A model generated the notes under the pieces. It was not told the origin of the DNA. It saw only the letters and a list, made by a program, of their open reading frames with translations, and searched no databases. A stretch of DNA of 64,000 nucleotides from Ashinkailepas kermadecensis (lineage: Eukaryota > Arthropoda > Thecostraca > Neolepadidae). Below are positions 11,410 through 23,239 of the stretch, one piece after another (within the stretch, counting starts at the first letter, position 1; every line of letters begins with the position of its first letter). Made by a program: the position numbers and the translations under genes. The DNA is taken from contig JAOTOM010004288.1 in NCBI GenBank assembly GCA_034440615.1, forward strand, positions 1-64,000. The letters run 5' to 3'.

Positions 11410-12341
11410 GAATGGTTGTGCTGCTGTACTGTGCTGTGCTGCTGTACTGCGGTGCTGTGTTGTGCTGCTGTACTGTGCTGCTGCACTGTGCTGCTGTGTT
11501 GCTGTACTGTGCTGCTGTGTTGCTGTACTGTGCTGTTGTACTGTGCTGCTGTACTGTGCTGCTGTGCTGCTGTATTGTGCTGCTGTACTGTGCTGCTGCA
11601 CTGTGCTGCTGTGTTGCTGTACTGTGCTGCTGTGTTGCTGTACTGTGCTGTTGTACTGTGCTGCTGTACTGTGCTGCTGTGCTGCTGTATTGTGCTGTTG
11701 TACTGTGCTGCTGTACTGTGCTGCTGTACTGTGCTGTTGTACTGTGCTGCTGTACTGTGCTGCTGTACTGTGCTGCTGTACTGTGCTGCTGTACTGTGCT
11801 GCTGTACTGTGCTGCTGTACTGCACTGCCGTACAGTGCTGTTGTACTGTGCTGCTGTGCTGTGCTGCTGTACTGTGCTGCTGTACTGTGCTGCTGTACTG
11901 TGCTGCTGTACTGTGCTGCTGTACTGTGCTGCTGTACTGTGCTGCTGTACTGTACCGTGCTGCTGTACTGTGCTGCTGTACTGTGCTGCTGTACTGTGCT
12001 GCTGTGCTGTGCTGTTGTACTGTGCTGCCGTACTGTGCTGCTGTGCTGTGTTGCTGTACTGTGCTGCTGTACTGTGCTGCTGTACTGTACTGTGCTGCTG
12101 TAATGTGCTGCTGTACTGTGCTGCTGTACTGTGCTGCTGTACTGTGCTGCTGCACAGTGCTGTTGTACTATGCTGCTGTGGTGTGCTGCTGTACTGTGCT
12201 GCTGTAATGTGCTGCTGTACTGTGCTGCTGTACAGTGCTGTTGTACTGTGCTGCTGTGCTGTGCTGCTGTGCTGTGCTGCTGTACTGTGCTGCTGTACTG
12301 TGCTGCTGTACTGTGCTGCTGTGCTGCGCTGCTGCTAATCA
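11410..12341. repeat. 13 bp (tactgtgctgctg) satellite, ~70 units
   Basis: The unit is tactgtgctgctg, with 8 bp and 3 bp slippage variants. A 13 bp unit cycles all frames, so several frames on both strands stay open for over 200 codons. These are not genes. Confidence 0.95.
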
Positions 12342-12603
12342 TTGATTGCAAGCTAGCAGGATGCTCAGTCAGCGCTGAGACGAGGAGGGGAGAGAGGGGA
12401 GGGAGAGAGAATACCGGCGCCCGACCACCTACACCGGAGATTAGCGTATGCTGTTTGTCGCGGCTGACGTTCAGGCCGACTGAGAACGTGACGCAGGTAG
12501 AACGTGCCAAGATGTGCTGCCGACGCGATAATTGCCGCCGTCGGTGCCGATGCCACTAGCAGCGGAGTTACACTTTGGTAACAGGATCTCACACGTCACT
12601 GCA

Positions 12604-13250
12604 GTGCACTGGCGGATCTGAGGGGGAAACGGAGTCATGCCCCTCCCCCTCCCCCACCCCCCCACCATCCGAGGCAGATTTGTGCAGAAATATTGCAATA
12701 AGATGCATGGCTGGAGATCACGGCTGGGTCGGCGGTCTGGTTTGGTCACCCCCCCCCTAGTTTGGTACCCTGCGGATGTTAATTTGTCATTTTCCTTAAT
12801 CAATCTGCAAAATATGTATTGAAAATAAGGACTTGGACATCCTTGGCTTCGTGAGAGATCTACAGCCCTGCTAAGATGGCATGTTCTCGAATATAAGAAC
12901 ATGGTATGACCTAAATATTGTCCCGACCCAACGACCGCTAGCTGTTCAAATCCGATGAGTTGTTTGAAATCGGATATTTTTTAGTTTGCTCCTTCTAAGC
13001 CAGACTTCTGGATCCACCCCCTGCTGCAGTAATGAAGTGAACTGAAGTGGCGAAGCAGTCAGGGGCGTACACTTGTTTAGTGCTGAGCTGTGGACAAGTG
13101 CATCACCGTTTCCCCACATGGTGCACGTACACAAATGGACCGTGGCCGAGAGGAATAGTAGATACCCATAAAGGTTTCGTCGTCCGCGAAGAGATCCAAC
13201 GGTCTGGGTGTCCGTAATCGAGTACTGAAATCATCCGTGTCGCTACAGCC
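12604..13250. other. No gene seen
   Basis: Mixed sequence starting with a hAT-end-like actggcggatctgaggggg. No coding frame is supported. Confidence 0.4.
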
Positions 13251-13255
13251 AATGC

Positions 13256-13456
13256 GTGACGCGTCACGCGTGATGCGTGATGCATGATGCGTGACGCATG
13301 ATGCGTGACGCATGATGCGTGACGCGTGATGCGTGACGCGTGATGCGTGACGCATGATGCGTGGCGCGTGATGCGTGATGCGTGACGCATGATGCGTGAC
13401 GCGTGATGCGTGACGCGTGATGCGTGACGTGTGATGCGTGACGCATGATGCGTGAT
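13256..13456. repeat. 14 bp near-palindromic array (gatgcgtgacgcat)
   Basis: About 14 units alternate gatgcgtgacgcat and gatgcgtgacgcgt. Each unit is almost self-complementary around TGCGTGACGCA. Confidence 0.95.
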
Positions 13457-13795
13457 CAAGCGCAACACTCCCGATTTCAGACAATGCATGTTCGTTGAGA
13501 GTGAAAGGCAGGCGATAATGGCAATGAGAATAAAGCTGAATTTGCACTACCACCTTTTGACAATCTGGCCATGTTGGACCCAGTTTTTTTCTTTTTTCCG
13601 TCGCAGTCACTTGAAATGTGAAGTGTGAGAGGAGCCACATAACTAGAACTTGCTCTAGAATGGGAAATTGCATACACTGCACTCTGGGGCGGATCCAGGT
13701 ATTCTGATAGGAGGCTGGGCGACTTCTCTGGGCGCCACTGATTTTCTGAACATTCTTCAAGGCGTGAGTGGAATGGAACGTTCTGCAGGGAGGTA

Positions 13796-13996
13796 TTTTG
13801 TACCCATTGCTTTGTACCCAATCTTTTGTACCCAGTCTTTTGTGCACATTCTTTCGTTCCCGATATTGTGTTCCCAGTATTTTGCTCCCAGTCTTTTGTG
13901 CCCAGTCTTCTGTACCCAGCCAGTCTTTTGTACCCAGTCTTTTGTGCCCAGTCTTTTGTACCCAGTCTTTTGTGCCCAGTCTTTTGTACGCAGTAG
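13796..13996. repeat. 14 bp array (cttttgtacccagt)
   Basis: About 13 units of cttttgtacccagt or cttttgtgcccagt, with some decayed members on the left. Confidence 0.9.
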
Positions 13997-14075
13997 TTTG
14001 CACTAATGGGGTCGGTTGCAAATCCCCAAATGTCTCGTTTGATCTAGTGTATTTTTCGCTAGAGAGGGGGTACAA

Positions 14076-14142
14076 GCCTCCGGCCCCCTGGCTGCGCCTC
14101 TGGCCCCCTGGCTGCGCCTCCGGCCCCCTGGCTGCGCCTCTG
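14076..14142. repeat. 20 bp repeat, 3 copies
   Basis: cctccggccccctggctgcg is repeated three times, with a c/t difference in the middle copy. Confidence 0.95.
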
Positions 14143-14509
14143 CGTGTGCCGTGACACATCGCTATGACGTCACGGTCGAGTCAGACCCACATCACGTGCG
14201 ATACGCGCGGCAATCCCGTCCTCGGTGGCGGCACAACCGCCGCACCGCTCCATGTCTGTCGCAAGTCATGCGCCGCGCGGTGCAGCGCCAGAAATAGGCC
14301 GGGGCGCCGCTGGCTGCACCGGCCGGTGACGCCGCGGGCCGTTGACCGGTCACCTGTGCTGATTGGCAATTTGACGCCCGGTGCACCTGGACGCGAGCCA
14401 TTACTAAACGTGTGCAGGTGTGGATGGGTTGTGCAAATCTCGAAAGGAAATGTGTGTGTCGGCGATCTGTTTTACGCTTGTCCAGCGCTAGTGCGACGAT
14501 GCCGACCGG

Positions 14510-14865
14510 ACTGGCGATTAGACGATGATATGCAGACAGTTCGAGACTGCAGATGAAATGATGATACGCAAACAGTTCGAAACTGCAGTTTAAATCGTGA
14601 TATGCAGCGGCTTGGGACTGAAGATTAGACGATGACATGTAGACAGTTCGAGACTGCAGATGAAATGATGATACGCAAACAGTTCGAAATTGCAGTTTAA
14701 ATCGTGATATGCAGCGTCTTGGGACTGAAGATTAGATGATGATATGCCGACTGTTCGGGACTACAGATTAAATGATGATATGCAGACAGTCCAGGACTAT
14801 AGATTAAATGATGATACAGAGACTGTTTGGGTCTGAAGATTCGACGATATGCAGACAGTGTGGGA
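14510..14865. repeat. ~39 bp degenerate array with a ~117 bp higher-order unit
   Basis: Units contain gatgatatgcagacagttc, gactgcagatt or aaatgatgatac. A three-unit block (gacatgtagacagttcg to gggactgaagattag) is duplicated at about 14519 and 14632. Confidence 0.8.
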
Positions 14866-15049
14866 TGGTAGGTTGGATGCAACACGGAGCACGGACCGGC
14901 TCTTTTCCACGACGGCAGCTTTGGGTGCAGAGGCGTGGCCAATGGGGAGGGAGGGTGCCCCGGACCCCCCTTAGAAACCAAAAAAAAAACACCAGATCAT
15001 ACAAGAACTTTTCAGATTTCCACAACGCAAAAATATAAATTTTCGGCGC

Positions 15050-15880
15050 GCTTCGCACACCGAAAGCGGTATCTATTTCAATACATTTTCATTGGTCAGG
15101 CCTCCCTTAAGAAGATCCTGGCTGCGTCCTTCGTTGGGTGCCATTCGGAACAGCAGTCAGCACCGGGGTGCATGGCTCGCCTCCAATTCACGCGCCAAAA
15201 CTGGCGCGCCAGATCACAGTCACGTGGGCGGAGCGCGCGCCAAACCCATCACGATCCAGACTCTAAATGCATAAGCAATCGACCAGCAAACACGCTGAAT
15301 TTCAGGTGTTCCGGGGAAGTCTGACGGCTCTGAAATGCGATAGCGCCTATCGCGCTAGCTGAAAGCGATGGTGGCTGGCCACGGAGCGCTTAAATAGCAC
15401 ACGCGATATCCAGGAAGGCATCTGAAGTGTGGTTGGAGTCTGGCGGCTAGTAGCTCCTCTGTATTCGTGCGGCGCCCGCAGACATCTGAATGCGTCTCGC
15501 AGGCTTTGCGATATGGCCACCACACATTTTATCACAGAAATCTGCAGCAAATATCTGTTCATTTCTTCACCAGAATACTCGCATACTCGCGAATACAGCA
15601 TACTCGCAGATAATCCATCAGTGTCGCCACTAGTTACGCAAACATTTCTGCCAGTCTTATTGGCTGCATCGAATTGATAATTCCATATAGGTGCATACCT
15701 GTTAGTATAACTGTACGCACGTGAAAGTAGATGCCATTTTAAACAGCCCAACAAAAACGCACGGATTACACCGGACCGTTATATGCCCCGGTGTGGCATC
15801 AAAACACTACCACCTTATAATTCATAACCAATGGCTGCATTACTGAAATTACGCCTAGTCTAGCGTTGACATGCCGATGA
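15050..15880. other. No gene seen
   Basis: Unique-looking sequence with only short uninformative frames. Confidence 0.4.
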
Positions 15881-15892
15881 TGTCAGACCACG

Positions 15893-15985
15893 ATGTGTGG
15901 CTGGGTGGTCAAGCGGTGGGACGCGCCTTCGGGCGGGAACGACGTCCGAGTTGTGGGTTCGAATCCACGCGTCTCCGAGACTTCT
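15893..15985 (+). mobile_element. tRNA-like SINE head (long-variable-arm type) next to a LINE-tail motif
   Basis: The A box (TGGTCAAGCGG) and B box (GGTTCGAATCC) are separated by a longer, Leu/Ser-like middle. The sequence then runs into ttagttatttgggttttagg (about 15989-16011), the same terminal motif seen at other retroelement-end copies, here in the opposite sense. Whether this is one element or two abutting insertions is not settled. Confidence 0.5.
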
Positions 15986-16394
15986 TCTTCTTAGTTATTT
16001 GGGTTTTAGGGCGAGACTATTCTCGGCCGACCCACACCGCCAGGACTCAGTTTTGGACACTACAAGTTTTGCTCCAGTGGAAATGTGCCAAATAAGCAAT
16101 CCGTCCGTGCATTCGGCCGCGTGCAAACATTATATAAAAAGCTTATTGCATACCTTTGATTATATTAAACAGAATATAATAGCATATAAAATTATATTGT
16201 ATACTATTACATACATGTCATATTATATACTATGCACGCATATCCTAGCTGCGGTTCCAAAGTTGATTGAGCGAAATGTTGGCTATCACTTTGGAAAGAA
16301 AACATACGTCTTTCTGAATGCTTAGGAGGAGAACGTTGAACAGGATAACTTTCACATTTTGCAATACAAACTTTGTCTGCGGAAAATGACTTAA

Positions 16395-17131
16395 TTTCGT
16401 GACTTACTCAGACTTGAATGGCAATAGTAACAGGCCGTATCACCTCACAAGACACCAGACATCCGTATTGTGCTGGATTCCAAGGAAGCTTGGCGGGCTA
16501 AAAATCGTGTCCGGGAGACAGAGGCAAATACAAGGACTGATGCGCTGCGTGATACACGACTCCATAATCCCTTTTCAATGGAAGAAAGGATGCTACTTTT
16601 GTGAGCCGATCTACATTATCGGCAAGGCTTACACGTGAGCACTTCGTTGTTCTCTCTGAGTCCGGTGGAGAACACGTAGCTCACTTCACGCCGCAATCCG
16701 GAAAGGCTATATATCAATTGAACACACCACTGGCTATTTCCTGTGCATATGGTGGAGATGTCAAAGTAATTGGCTGTGACGGCGCATCGGCGAATGCGGG
16801 ATTGTGTGGTGACATATTCCGTTCGTCTGAAGGGACCAACAGCGACCAGTGCATTGGTCTGTGTGCCAGCTCAATACCAACGAACTTAACCTCCCCGAAG
16901 TCCCCGAAGAGCTGTGACGAAGCAACAAGTGGCCCTAGGTTCTACAGTGGTCCGCTGGGAAAAGCGGCCGCAGGATCACTCAAGGAGTTACAAGTAGCTG
17001 CGGTTGAAGTAGCGGTCGAAAATGTGCAGGCGGACGGAGACGAGGACGGAGGAGACGGCATGAGTGACGACCAGAGAACGTTGCTCGAATGGTCATCGCC
17101 GTCCAGCCAGGAACTGTCGCAGCGGAAATAA
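16395..17131 (+). pseudogene. Decayed mobile-element protein (GCDG / SGPxxxSGPxGK family)
   Basis: The frame 16601-17131 (176 codons) preserves several blocks that I recall from a transposon-associated protein family abundant in arthropod genomes. In order these are REHFVVLSESGGEHVAHFTP, VKVIGCDGASANAG and TSGPRFYSGPLGKA. In relatives the blocks are E-x-Y-x-LLSEPG, GCDGT-x-x-NTG and TSGPRGFSGPIGK. The spacing is shorter than in relatives, where an LHANELPLRHL block sits between the last two; that block is absent here, so the copy is deleted and decayed. The acidic C-terminus (DGDEDGGDG) may be frame-shifted sequence. The protein's biochemical activity is not established by this sequence. Confidence 0.5.
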
Positions 17132-17642
17132 AGAGAAGAGAAATGGGACCACTCAACCGCGCGAGGTAAGAACGAATGCATCGCAGCCACAAATATCAGG
17201 GATATTTTCTTTCGCGCCAATGAATGCCTGTTCTACGGCTGCGGAGATTGCAGCGGACATTACTAGTACCACGCTTAGGAACGCACACGCAAGGTGCTTT
17301 TGAAGCCACGGTAAAAGAGCAAGCATTGGTCAAATAATCACAATCTAGGCGTGCATGTTTGCAGCACGGGGCTGCAAACCCACATCTTCATTTTTTTTTA
17401 AATATTGGTGGGGGAATAAAATAATAATATACCGTGTCTACAACGCCAGTTGCATGTCACGTGTATTTAGTCAGCTACACAACCGAACACTGTGACATTG
17501 ATCTGTATAAACTCTGAAAATAAAATTGAGCCGGTGGTTGCGATGGTAGACCACCTTTTCTTGCTAACTCTTCCCAGGTGGCCAACTCTTGCTACACAGC
17601 TGCTGCGGATCCACATATTCATAGTTTCAATTGGTGACCACC

Positions 17643-17707
17643 TCAGCGACCTGGTGCTGTTCGACCTGGTGCTGTTCGACCTGGTGCTGTTCGACCTGGT
17701 GCTGTTC
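17643..17707. repeat. 15 bp repeat (gacctggtgctgttc), 4 copies
   Basis: Perfect tandem units within a unique context. Confidence 0.95.
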
Positions 17708-17808
17708 GCCGGCCGTCACTACTCACGGATGTAGATTGCCATCAGGCAAAACTATCACTGCTCCAATGGCGCTCAGAACATAGTCGTAGCCTTCCTCACC
17801 TCCAGGAT

Positions 17809-18078
17809 GTGGTACGGGAAGTAATTCAGCGGGACGCGTACTGGTGCCGCCGAGAAGCAGTTCTACTGGTGACGACTGCTGACTCAGACTCAGAGGTCCG
17901 CCGGAGAGCCATCGAAAGGATATCGGCGTACAGAAAACTCAGCGATGCAATTGCGGAAGTGAGATTAGCTAAGCTGCCCAGTCAACTCCACAGACCCAAC
18001 AGTACGAATAACTCATCGACTGAAACAGTGAAGTTATCAGCGACCGTCAGTGACCAACAACCTGTTAATAGACCATAA
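17809..18078 (+). pseudogene. Further fragment of the GCDG-type mobile-element protein
   Basis: The 89-codon frame has a helix-rich, charged segment (LVTTADSDSEVRRRAIERIS). It resembles the LADSD-x-x-x-RRLA-x-x-RI block lying downstream of the GCDG and SGP blocks in the same family, and it is in the same orientation about 700 bp downstream of the previous relic. The link between the two is an inference. Confidence 0.35.
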
Positions 18079-18235
18079 AATGAACACCATTTAGTCTCCG
18101 CTGAAGGTGGGACTGTTGATCGTTCACACGCAGCTGTTGAACGGACCTAAAACCAGCCGCGGAGGCGGTCCACGGTCCACTCTGCGGTCAGGGAGAGCGG
18201 CATACACGGCTCAATCCGCGCTAGGTTATACAGTC

Positions 18236-18590
18236 ATAAAGTCATAAAGTGTTAAGGCTTAATAAGAGTCACAAGGGCCCAGCTTGGTTAAGCCTATCTA
18301 TAAAAGATACTAGAAAAGTACATGCTCTCACCCCAATCAATCCATTATCTCAAGTTTCTAGGGAGCTATATATCTCAGCCTATCTAGCACCATTCACCTG
18401 ATATTGCATAGCACACTCCTCACCAATTACAAACTACTCCAATCATGCCCATTGTGCTACCATAGCCAATCTCATCAGTATCACATTCCGAAGGAGGGTG
18501 CTGAATCCACTGCTAGGTACACCCTATACAAAGTTATAAAGTGTTTAGACTTAATAAGAGACCCAAGGGCCCATCCAGGTTAACGTACCG
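18236..18590. repeat. Pair of ~57 bp direct repeats about 300 bp apart
   Basis: Both 18236-18293 and 18533-18590 contain ataaagtgtt, acttaataagag or ggcttaataagag, aagggccca and ggttaa. The spacer has no coding frame. They could be remnants of short terminal repeats, but there is no other support. Confidence 0.5.
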
Positions 18591-18599
18591 TCGCATGAT

Positions 18600-20040
18600 G
18601 TCAGTATGTCCAGCACGAAGCAAGACTCAGTCGTTGAGCAGTGGGTGAGTTCCGGTGCTGTACGTGTGCAGCGATATCTTATGGAATGGAATCTCACACG
18701 CCTGAATTGGTTTTCTGGTGACGGCATATGACTGAAAACACAATTCGTTAGTTTATTTTCATGGCAATATTTTTCCGTGCCACCATCAGGATCCTTTGCC
18801 CAAGCCGATCTAGAAGATCACATATTCTTACCACTTCGGTAAAATGCAAACGACCCCGCACGTCAGCAGCGAAGATGAAAGTAGTTCCAGAACTGTCCGC
18901 CAGAGGGCAGCACCCTCCGATTAAAAACAGGTTCTTTTTTTCTCAACATTTATTCGATATTGAAGTTTTACATCCACGAAAAAGTACTCGCTTTCCGTGA
19001 TTTGTGACCAGCGACATACCCTAGACTGGTTGTTATGATCGGTAGCGGTTTAAATGCTAATCGCATAATTGCTGATTGCTTTCACATGTAAGCAGTGGTG
19101 TAACCTTGCATGCTTTTGCGAGATCACCGCTCCCTCCCTCTCAACGTTTATTTTGTAAATATGGGAAATGCCACGTGCAGCTTATTGTTCGAGCAGACAA
19201 ACACGCAATATCAACGACAAAATCGTGATGTGCTTAAAGAGGAAACTTTGTGAACAGCCAGCGCTACTTCCACTCGGTGGCCGCGCTCACACTGGAGCCA
19301 CAGCTGAGAAGTTCTTGTGCAATGTGACAGCGAGCCGAAATCGCACCGAATTATTTCTGACGGGTTTTCGAAGGGAATATCGCGGATATCGTTGCAAAGA
19401 CGTTTCCGCGTGATGGAAGGTACGATCGAAGCATCCGTGGAAGTCAACGAATATGCCATGTCTGGCCGGCAGGAAATGGAGCGCGTGTCTGCCGTGCACT
19501 CGACGAGATGGCGCTTGACGGGAGATAGCGCTACTACTCTACAGCCAATCAGATTGTCCAGACTCCAAGGATTCAGCTCCTGATGGTACGCAGCCTCACG
19601 ACGAAGTGGAATCAACCTGCTTCTTTCTACGGACTGGATGTCGCCATAACAACGTACAAGTTGGGAGCAATAGCCTGTGAGCTGGAATCACCGGGGCTGG
19701 AGATCGCGGCGACCGTGAGCGATAAGGGCTCTTCTAATCAGACCATGTCGATCGAGGAAAGCAGGTGTCACCGACAGAAATCCGTCTACTCCACATCCTG
19801 CTGATCCTCAATGGTAGCCTGCTACCCTCAATTGGCATATTGTCACAATTATCAGGAAATATGCAGCATTTTCCATCCATGTAGCATTTCGACGTCACCG
19901 CGTTTGCCAGCAATGACTGCCCGACGTCACCGCGTGTACCAGCAATGACTGCCCGACGTTTTGACCGTCTTTCATTCCATCTTGCACTTTGTTTTGTCGT
20001 TCTACCATTACTATCACATCATTATTGCATCTACCGTTGC
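18600..20040. other. No gene supported
   Basis: Mixed-composition DNA. A 36 bp segment (gacgtcaccgcgt..ccagcaatgactgccc) is tandemly duplicated at about 19890-19958. Confidence 0.4.
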
Positions 20041-20045
20041 ACCAG

Positions 20046-20610
20046 ACTAGCGCACACCACCTGCACCTGGTGTATCCTGTTCTGCCCACCTGCCACATGG
20101 CATCCTCCACACCACCTGCACCTGGTGTATCCTGTTCTGCCCACCTGCCACATGGCGTCCTCCACACCACCTGCACCTGGTGTATCCTGTTCTGCCCACC
20201 TGCCACATGGCATCCTCCACACCAGCTGCACCTGGTGTATCCTGTTCTGCCCACCTGCCACATGGCATCCTCCACACCACCTGCACCTGGTGTATCCTGT
20301 TCTGCCCACCTGCCACATGGCATCCTCCACACCAGCTGCACCTGGTGTATCCTGTTCTGCCCACCTGCCACATGGCATCCTCCACACCAGCTGCACCTGG
20401 TGTATCCTGTTCTGCCCACCTGCCACATGGCATCCTCCACACCACCTGCACCTGGTGTATCCTGTTCTGCCCACCTGTCACATGGCATCCTCCACACCAC
20501 CTGCACCTGGTGTATCCTGTTCTGCCCACCTGCCACATGGCATCCTCCACACCAGCTGCACCTGGTGTATCCTGTTCTGCCCACCTGTCACATGGCGTCC
20601 TCCACGACAG
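20046..20610. repeat. 55 bp minisatellite, ~10 units
   Basis: The unit contains gcacctggtgtatcctgttc, tgcccacctgccacatgg and catcctccacacca(c/g)ct. Point variants (c/g at acca[c/g]ct; a/g at c[a/g]tcc; ctgcca/ctgtca) mark subfamilies. Long frames on both strands are repeat artefacts. Confidence 0.95.
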
Positions 20611-20659
20611 GTGCCTGTGGTTGTCCGCCAACTCATCTCATCTGATTGATGAGGTGTCA

Positions 20660-21150
20660 TAAGTCTGAAGTCGCTTGACTTCAGACTCATGCCGTCGTCG
20701 AGGATGGAGGCCTCGTCTTTCCGAGTGCATCCGGCGGAACGGCCCTGACGAGTCGCCAGTCCGTCAACGAAGTCGGCGGAAGACTGCAGAGGGCTACGGA
20801 CCTGCCCGAAACTAACCAGGCACCATGTTGACGTGTGAATTAGTGCGATATGTAATCGTATTGGGGGAGGCTAAATAAAGGCTAAACCTCCCACGCGACC
20901 GCCTTGGGGGAGGCTAAATTGAACTATCCGACGACTTTCGCGAACAACTTTGGGACTGTTGTATAAAGGACAAATAATTACGGAGTGATTACCTGCTTCA
21001 TGATCAGTTTGACACGTTTAGCATTTTGACATAGTTAGCGTTTTTCTGATCTCATGCTTAGATCCTCAAATAACATGATAGTCGAAGTGTATTACCCACC
21101 CATTCCTCACCTCAGCTCTGCTGTCCAAAAAAAACTGTTTTATTTGATCA
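20660..21150. other. No gene seen
   Basis: No coding frame, RNA or repeat is supported. Confidence 0.4.
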
Positions 21151-21164
21151 ACCCATTGTCCTAA

Positions 21165-21345
21165 GTGTTGGTTTGGTTGCAGGCTTGTGGACAACGCAGC
21201 CAACTGGTACGTCTGGTCACCCAGCTGTTGAGCCACACAGTAAGCAGTGGTATGGCGCACACACTACCTCGACGTGCGAATCAATCCAAGATGATTGAGA
21301 CCGTGAATGTCTGTTTCGATGTTTTCAGTTACCTTTCAGAAAATG
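21165..21345 (+). pseudogene. Fragment of a THAP9 / P-element-like transposase
   Basis: The frame contains VRLVTQLLSHTVSSGM and, about 18 residues on, MIETVNVCFDVF. In P-element/THAP9-like transposases the corresponding region is [VM]-[RK]-x-A-[AV]-Q-[VL]-[LF]-S-x-[ST]-V, followed by FIE-x-VN-x-x-FD-x-[LF]N. The match is a remembered family pattern. The reading frame changes after about 21345 and no further blocks are recognisable, so this is a relic. Confidence 0.45.
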
Positions 21346-21849
21346 ATTATTTCATAATAGTGAGGGCAAGGCACAGGACAAACATACCACACATCAACAA
21401 TTATAGGCTGAGCCATGCTAAGCTGAAAACTGTACATCCACGGTTTATGGCTTCACATGTATGAAGACGCCAAAGGCGTTTGGTCTGGCCTATTTGAAGC
21501 TGGTCACCCAACAAAGCACGAGAGCCCCAAACATTTTGAAAAACATCAGGCCCTGCTGCGTGGCCCGCTTATAACAATGCGAACAAGGCTGTGTTGTTCA
21601 TCCACCCACCACGTATATTTTGTGCAAATATTGTACATGAAAATCCGTCTTTTTCTCTACTTCCTTTTCAACCAGACCGCTCTAGACTCCGTGCTCTGCT
21701 CATGGCCCCATCGACATTCATTTCGGGCCTTGGTTTGTCCTTCAAGAAGTGTCAGTTGGCTAACAGCCTGTAAGCCAATGACTCATGTCTTCAAACGTGT
21801 TCAACATTTTATACAAATAATGATTGTGACTGAACGCATTGCCCAATAA

Positions 21850-23230
21850 CGGCAACGCGTTGAGTATTTCAACCCAAATTAATTAGTAGTCTGCTTTGAG
21901 TACCAGCTGAGTCGAATCCGTTGACAAAAGAATGTAGCTCTCTCAGAGTTGAACATATTTTATAAGTGCCGCAATTGCAGCACATCAGCAGAAAACCCGA
22001 AGTGAAGATACACCAGGGAGTATTTCAATGCAAGAACTAAGCTACGAAATGGAACGGGAGGAAAGCTACCGGTGGGACGGGAGGGGCACCGGGGTACGGT
22101 GCCCCTCCCGCCGGGGTACGGTGCCCCTCCCGCCGGGGTACGGTGCCCCCTGAAATCAGGACATTTAGCATTGTTCCATGGCGTTGACTGGAAAGCGTCG
22201 ACTCAAAAACTGCTCGCAAACTGCTCTCTTAAATTCAGACGTTCTACCATCTACGCCACCTTCGCGGCTTCCACTTAGGTTTGGGGTCTCGCAAAAAGCG
22301 TAAAAACAGGGCCAAATGACAACTCTGCAACGTCCCGACAGTTATTGCATTCGATTTAAGACCAGGAGCATTCCGAAAGGGATTCAGAGCGGCCATGGTC
22401 ACGAAACAGTTAATTCGGAAACAGAATGGAACAGACGGAAAGCACCCTGTCTGGAGAATAGTTCACCGGAACAAGGCCCCGGGGAGGGGGGGGGGCATGC
22501 ACGCAGTGTGAACAAATAGATCACCAGTTATTGGACTCGTGACGAGCTAAATGAAGGAGCTATATAGGTCTACATGTGCACCAGTAGAAGAGGTCCAAAT
22601 TAGAAACGAAATACGTCAGCGGCCGACATCGAACCAGCGGGTATTTTTGGACGGTGCCGACCGTCGTGCTGCGATGTGTACCGGATGCACCGTATGTGTA
22701 CCGGATGCACCGACGCAAGCTGTATTTTGTCAGCAATCTGCCCGTGCAAATAACCTCGCCAACGAGCGCAATTCCCGGCAGAACTTGGCTTACGCCAGCG
22801 TATGGCTGTTAATCAGGACATAGTCCTCGGAATATGAACTATCTATTTGGATTAGCAGCTAGATGTCAAGCAGAAAATATTGTCCGACACCTGAAATGTA
22901 AACCACATTGAGCTACAACCTGTACGCTGTTTGATATTACCTTATGTCTTCTGCTTGATCCCTCAAATGGCCAAATCCCTTTTGAGTCTGTTCCTTAACA
23001 GTGTTTTCGTCATACTGCATTATAACTAAGGAGACCCACTGGCTCCGAGTCCCCACATCACACTTTTTGATACACCTTTATCGTATTTTTTTTCGGGAGT
23101 AGATCAATTGGGGCCCAACACTTGTGACGACGGATAGAAAGTGAAAGTGGATCTGAATGAATTTGGGTTAAGCAAAAAGTTTCCTTTCGATGTATGTCGC
23201 TAAGCCATGGGATTCCTGACGGCTATGCCT
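21850..23230. other. No gene seen
   Basis: Contains a 22 bp x3 repeat (about 22085-22150, ggtacggtgcccctcccgcc) and a doubled gtaccggatgcaccg (about 22678-22711). Otherwise unremarkable. Confidence 0.4.
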
Positions 23231-23239
23231 GCCCAAAAA

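Noticed and set aside
11238..12510. Cys/Leu-rich and Gln/Ser/Thr-rich frames of 213-372 codons on both strands
   Set aside because: All come from the 13 bp satellite, which is open in several frames at once.
19895..20662. Six overlapping frames of 147-234 codons
   Set aside because: Translations of the 55 bp minisatellite on both strands.
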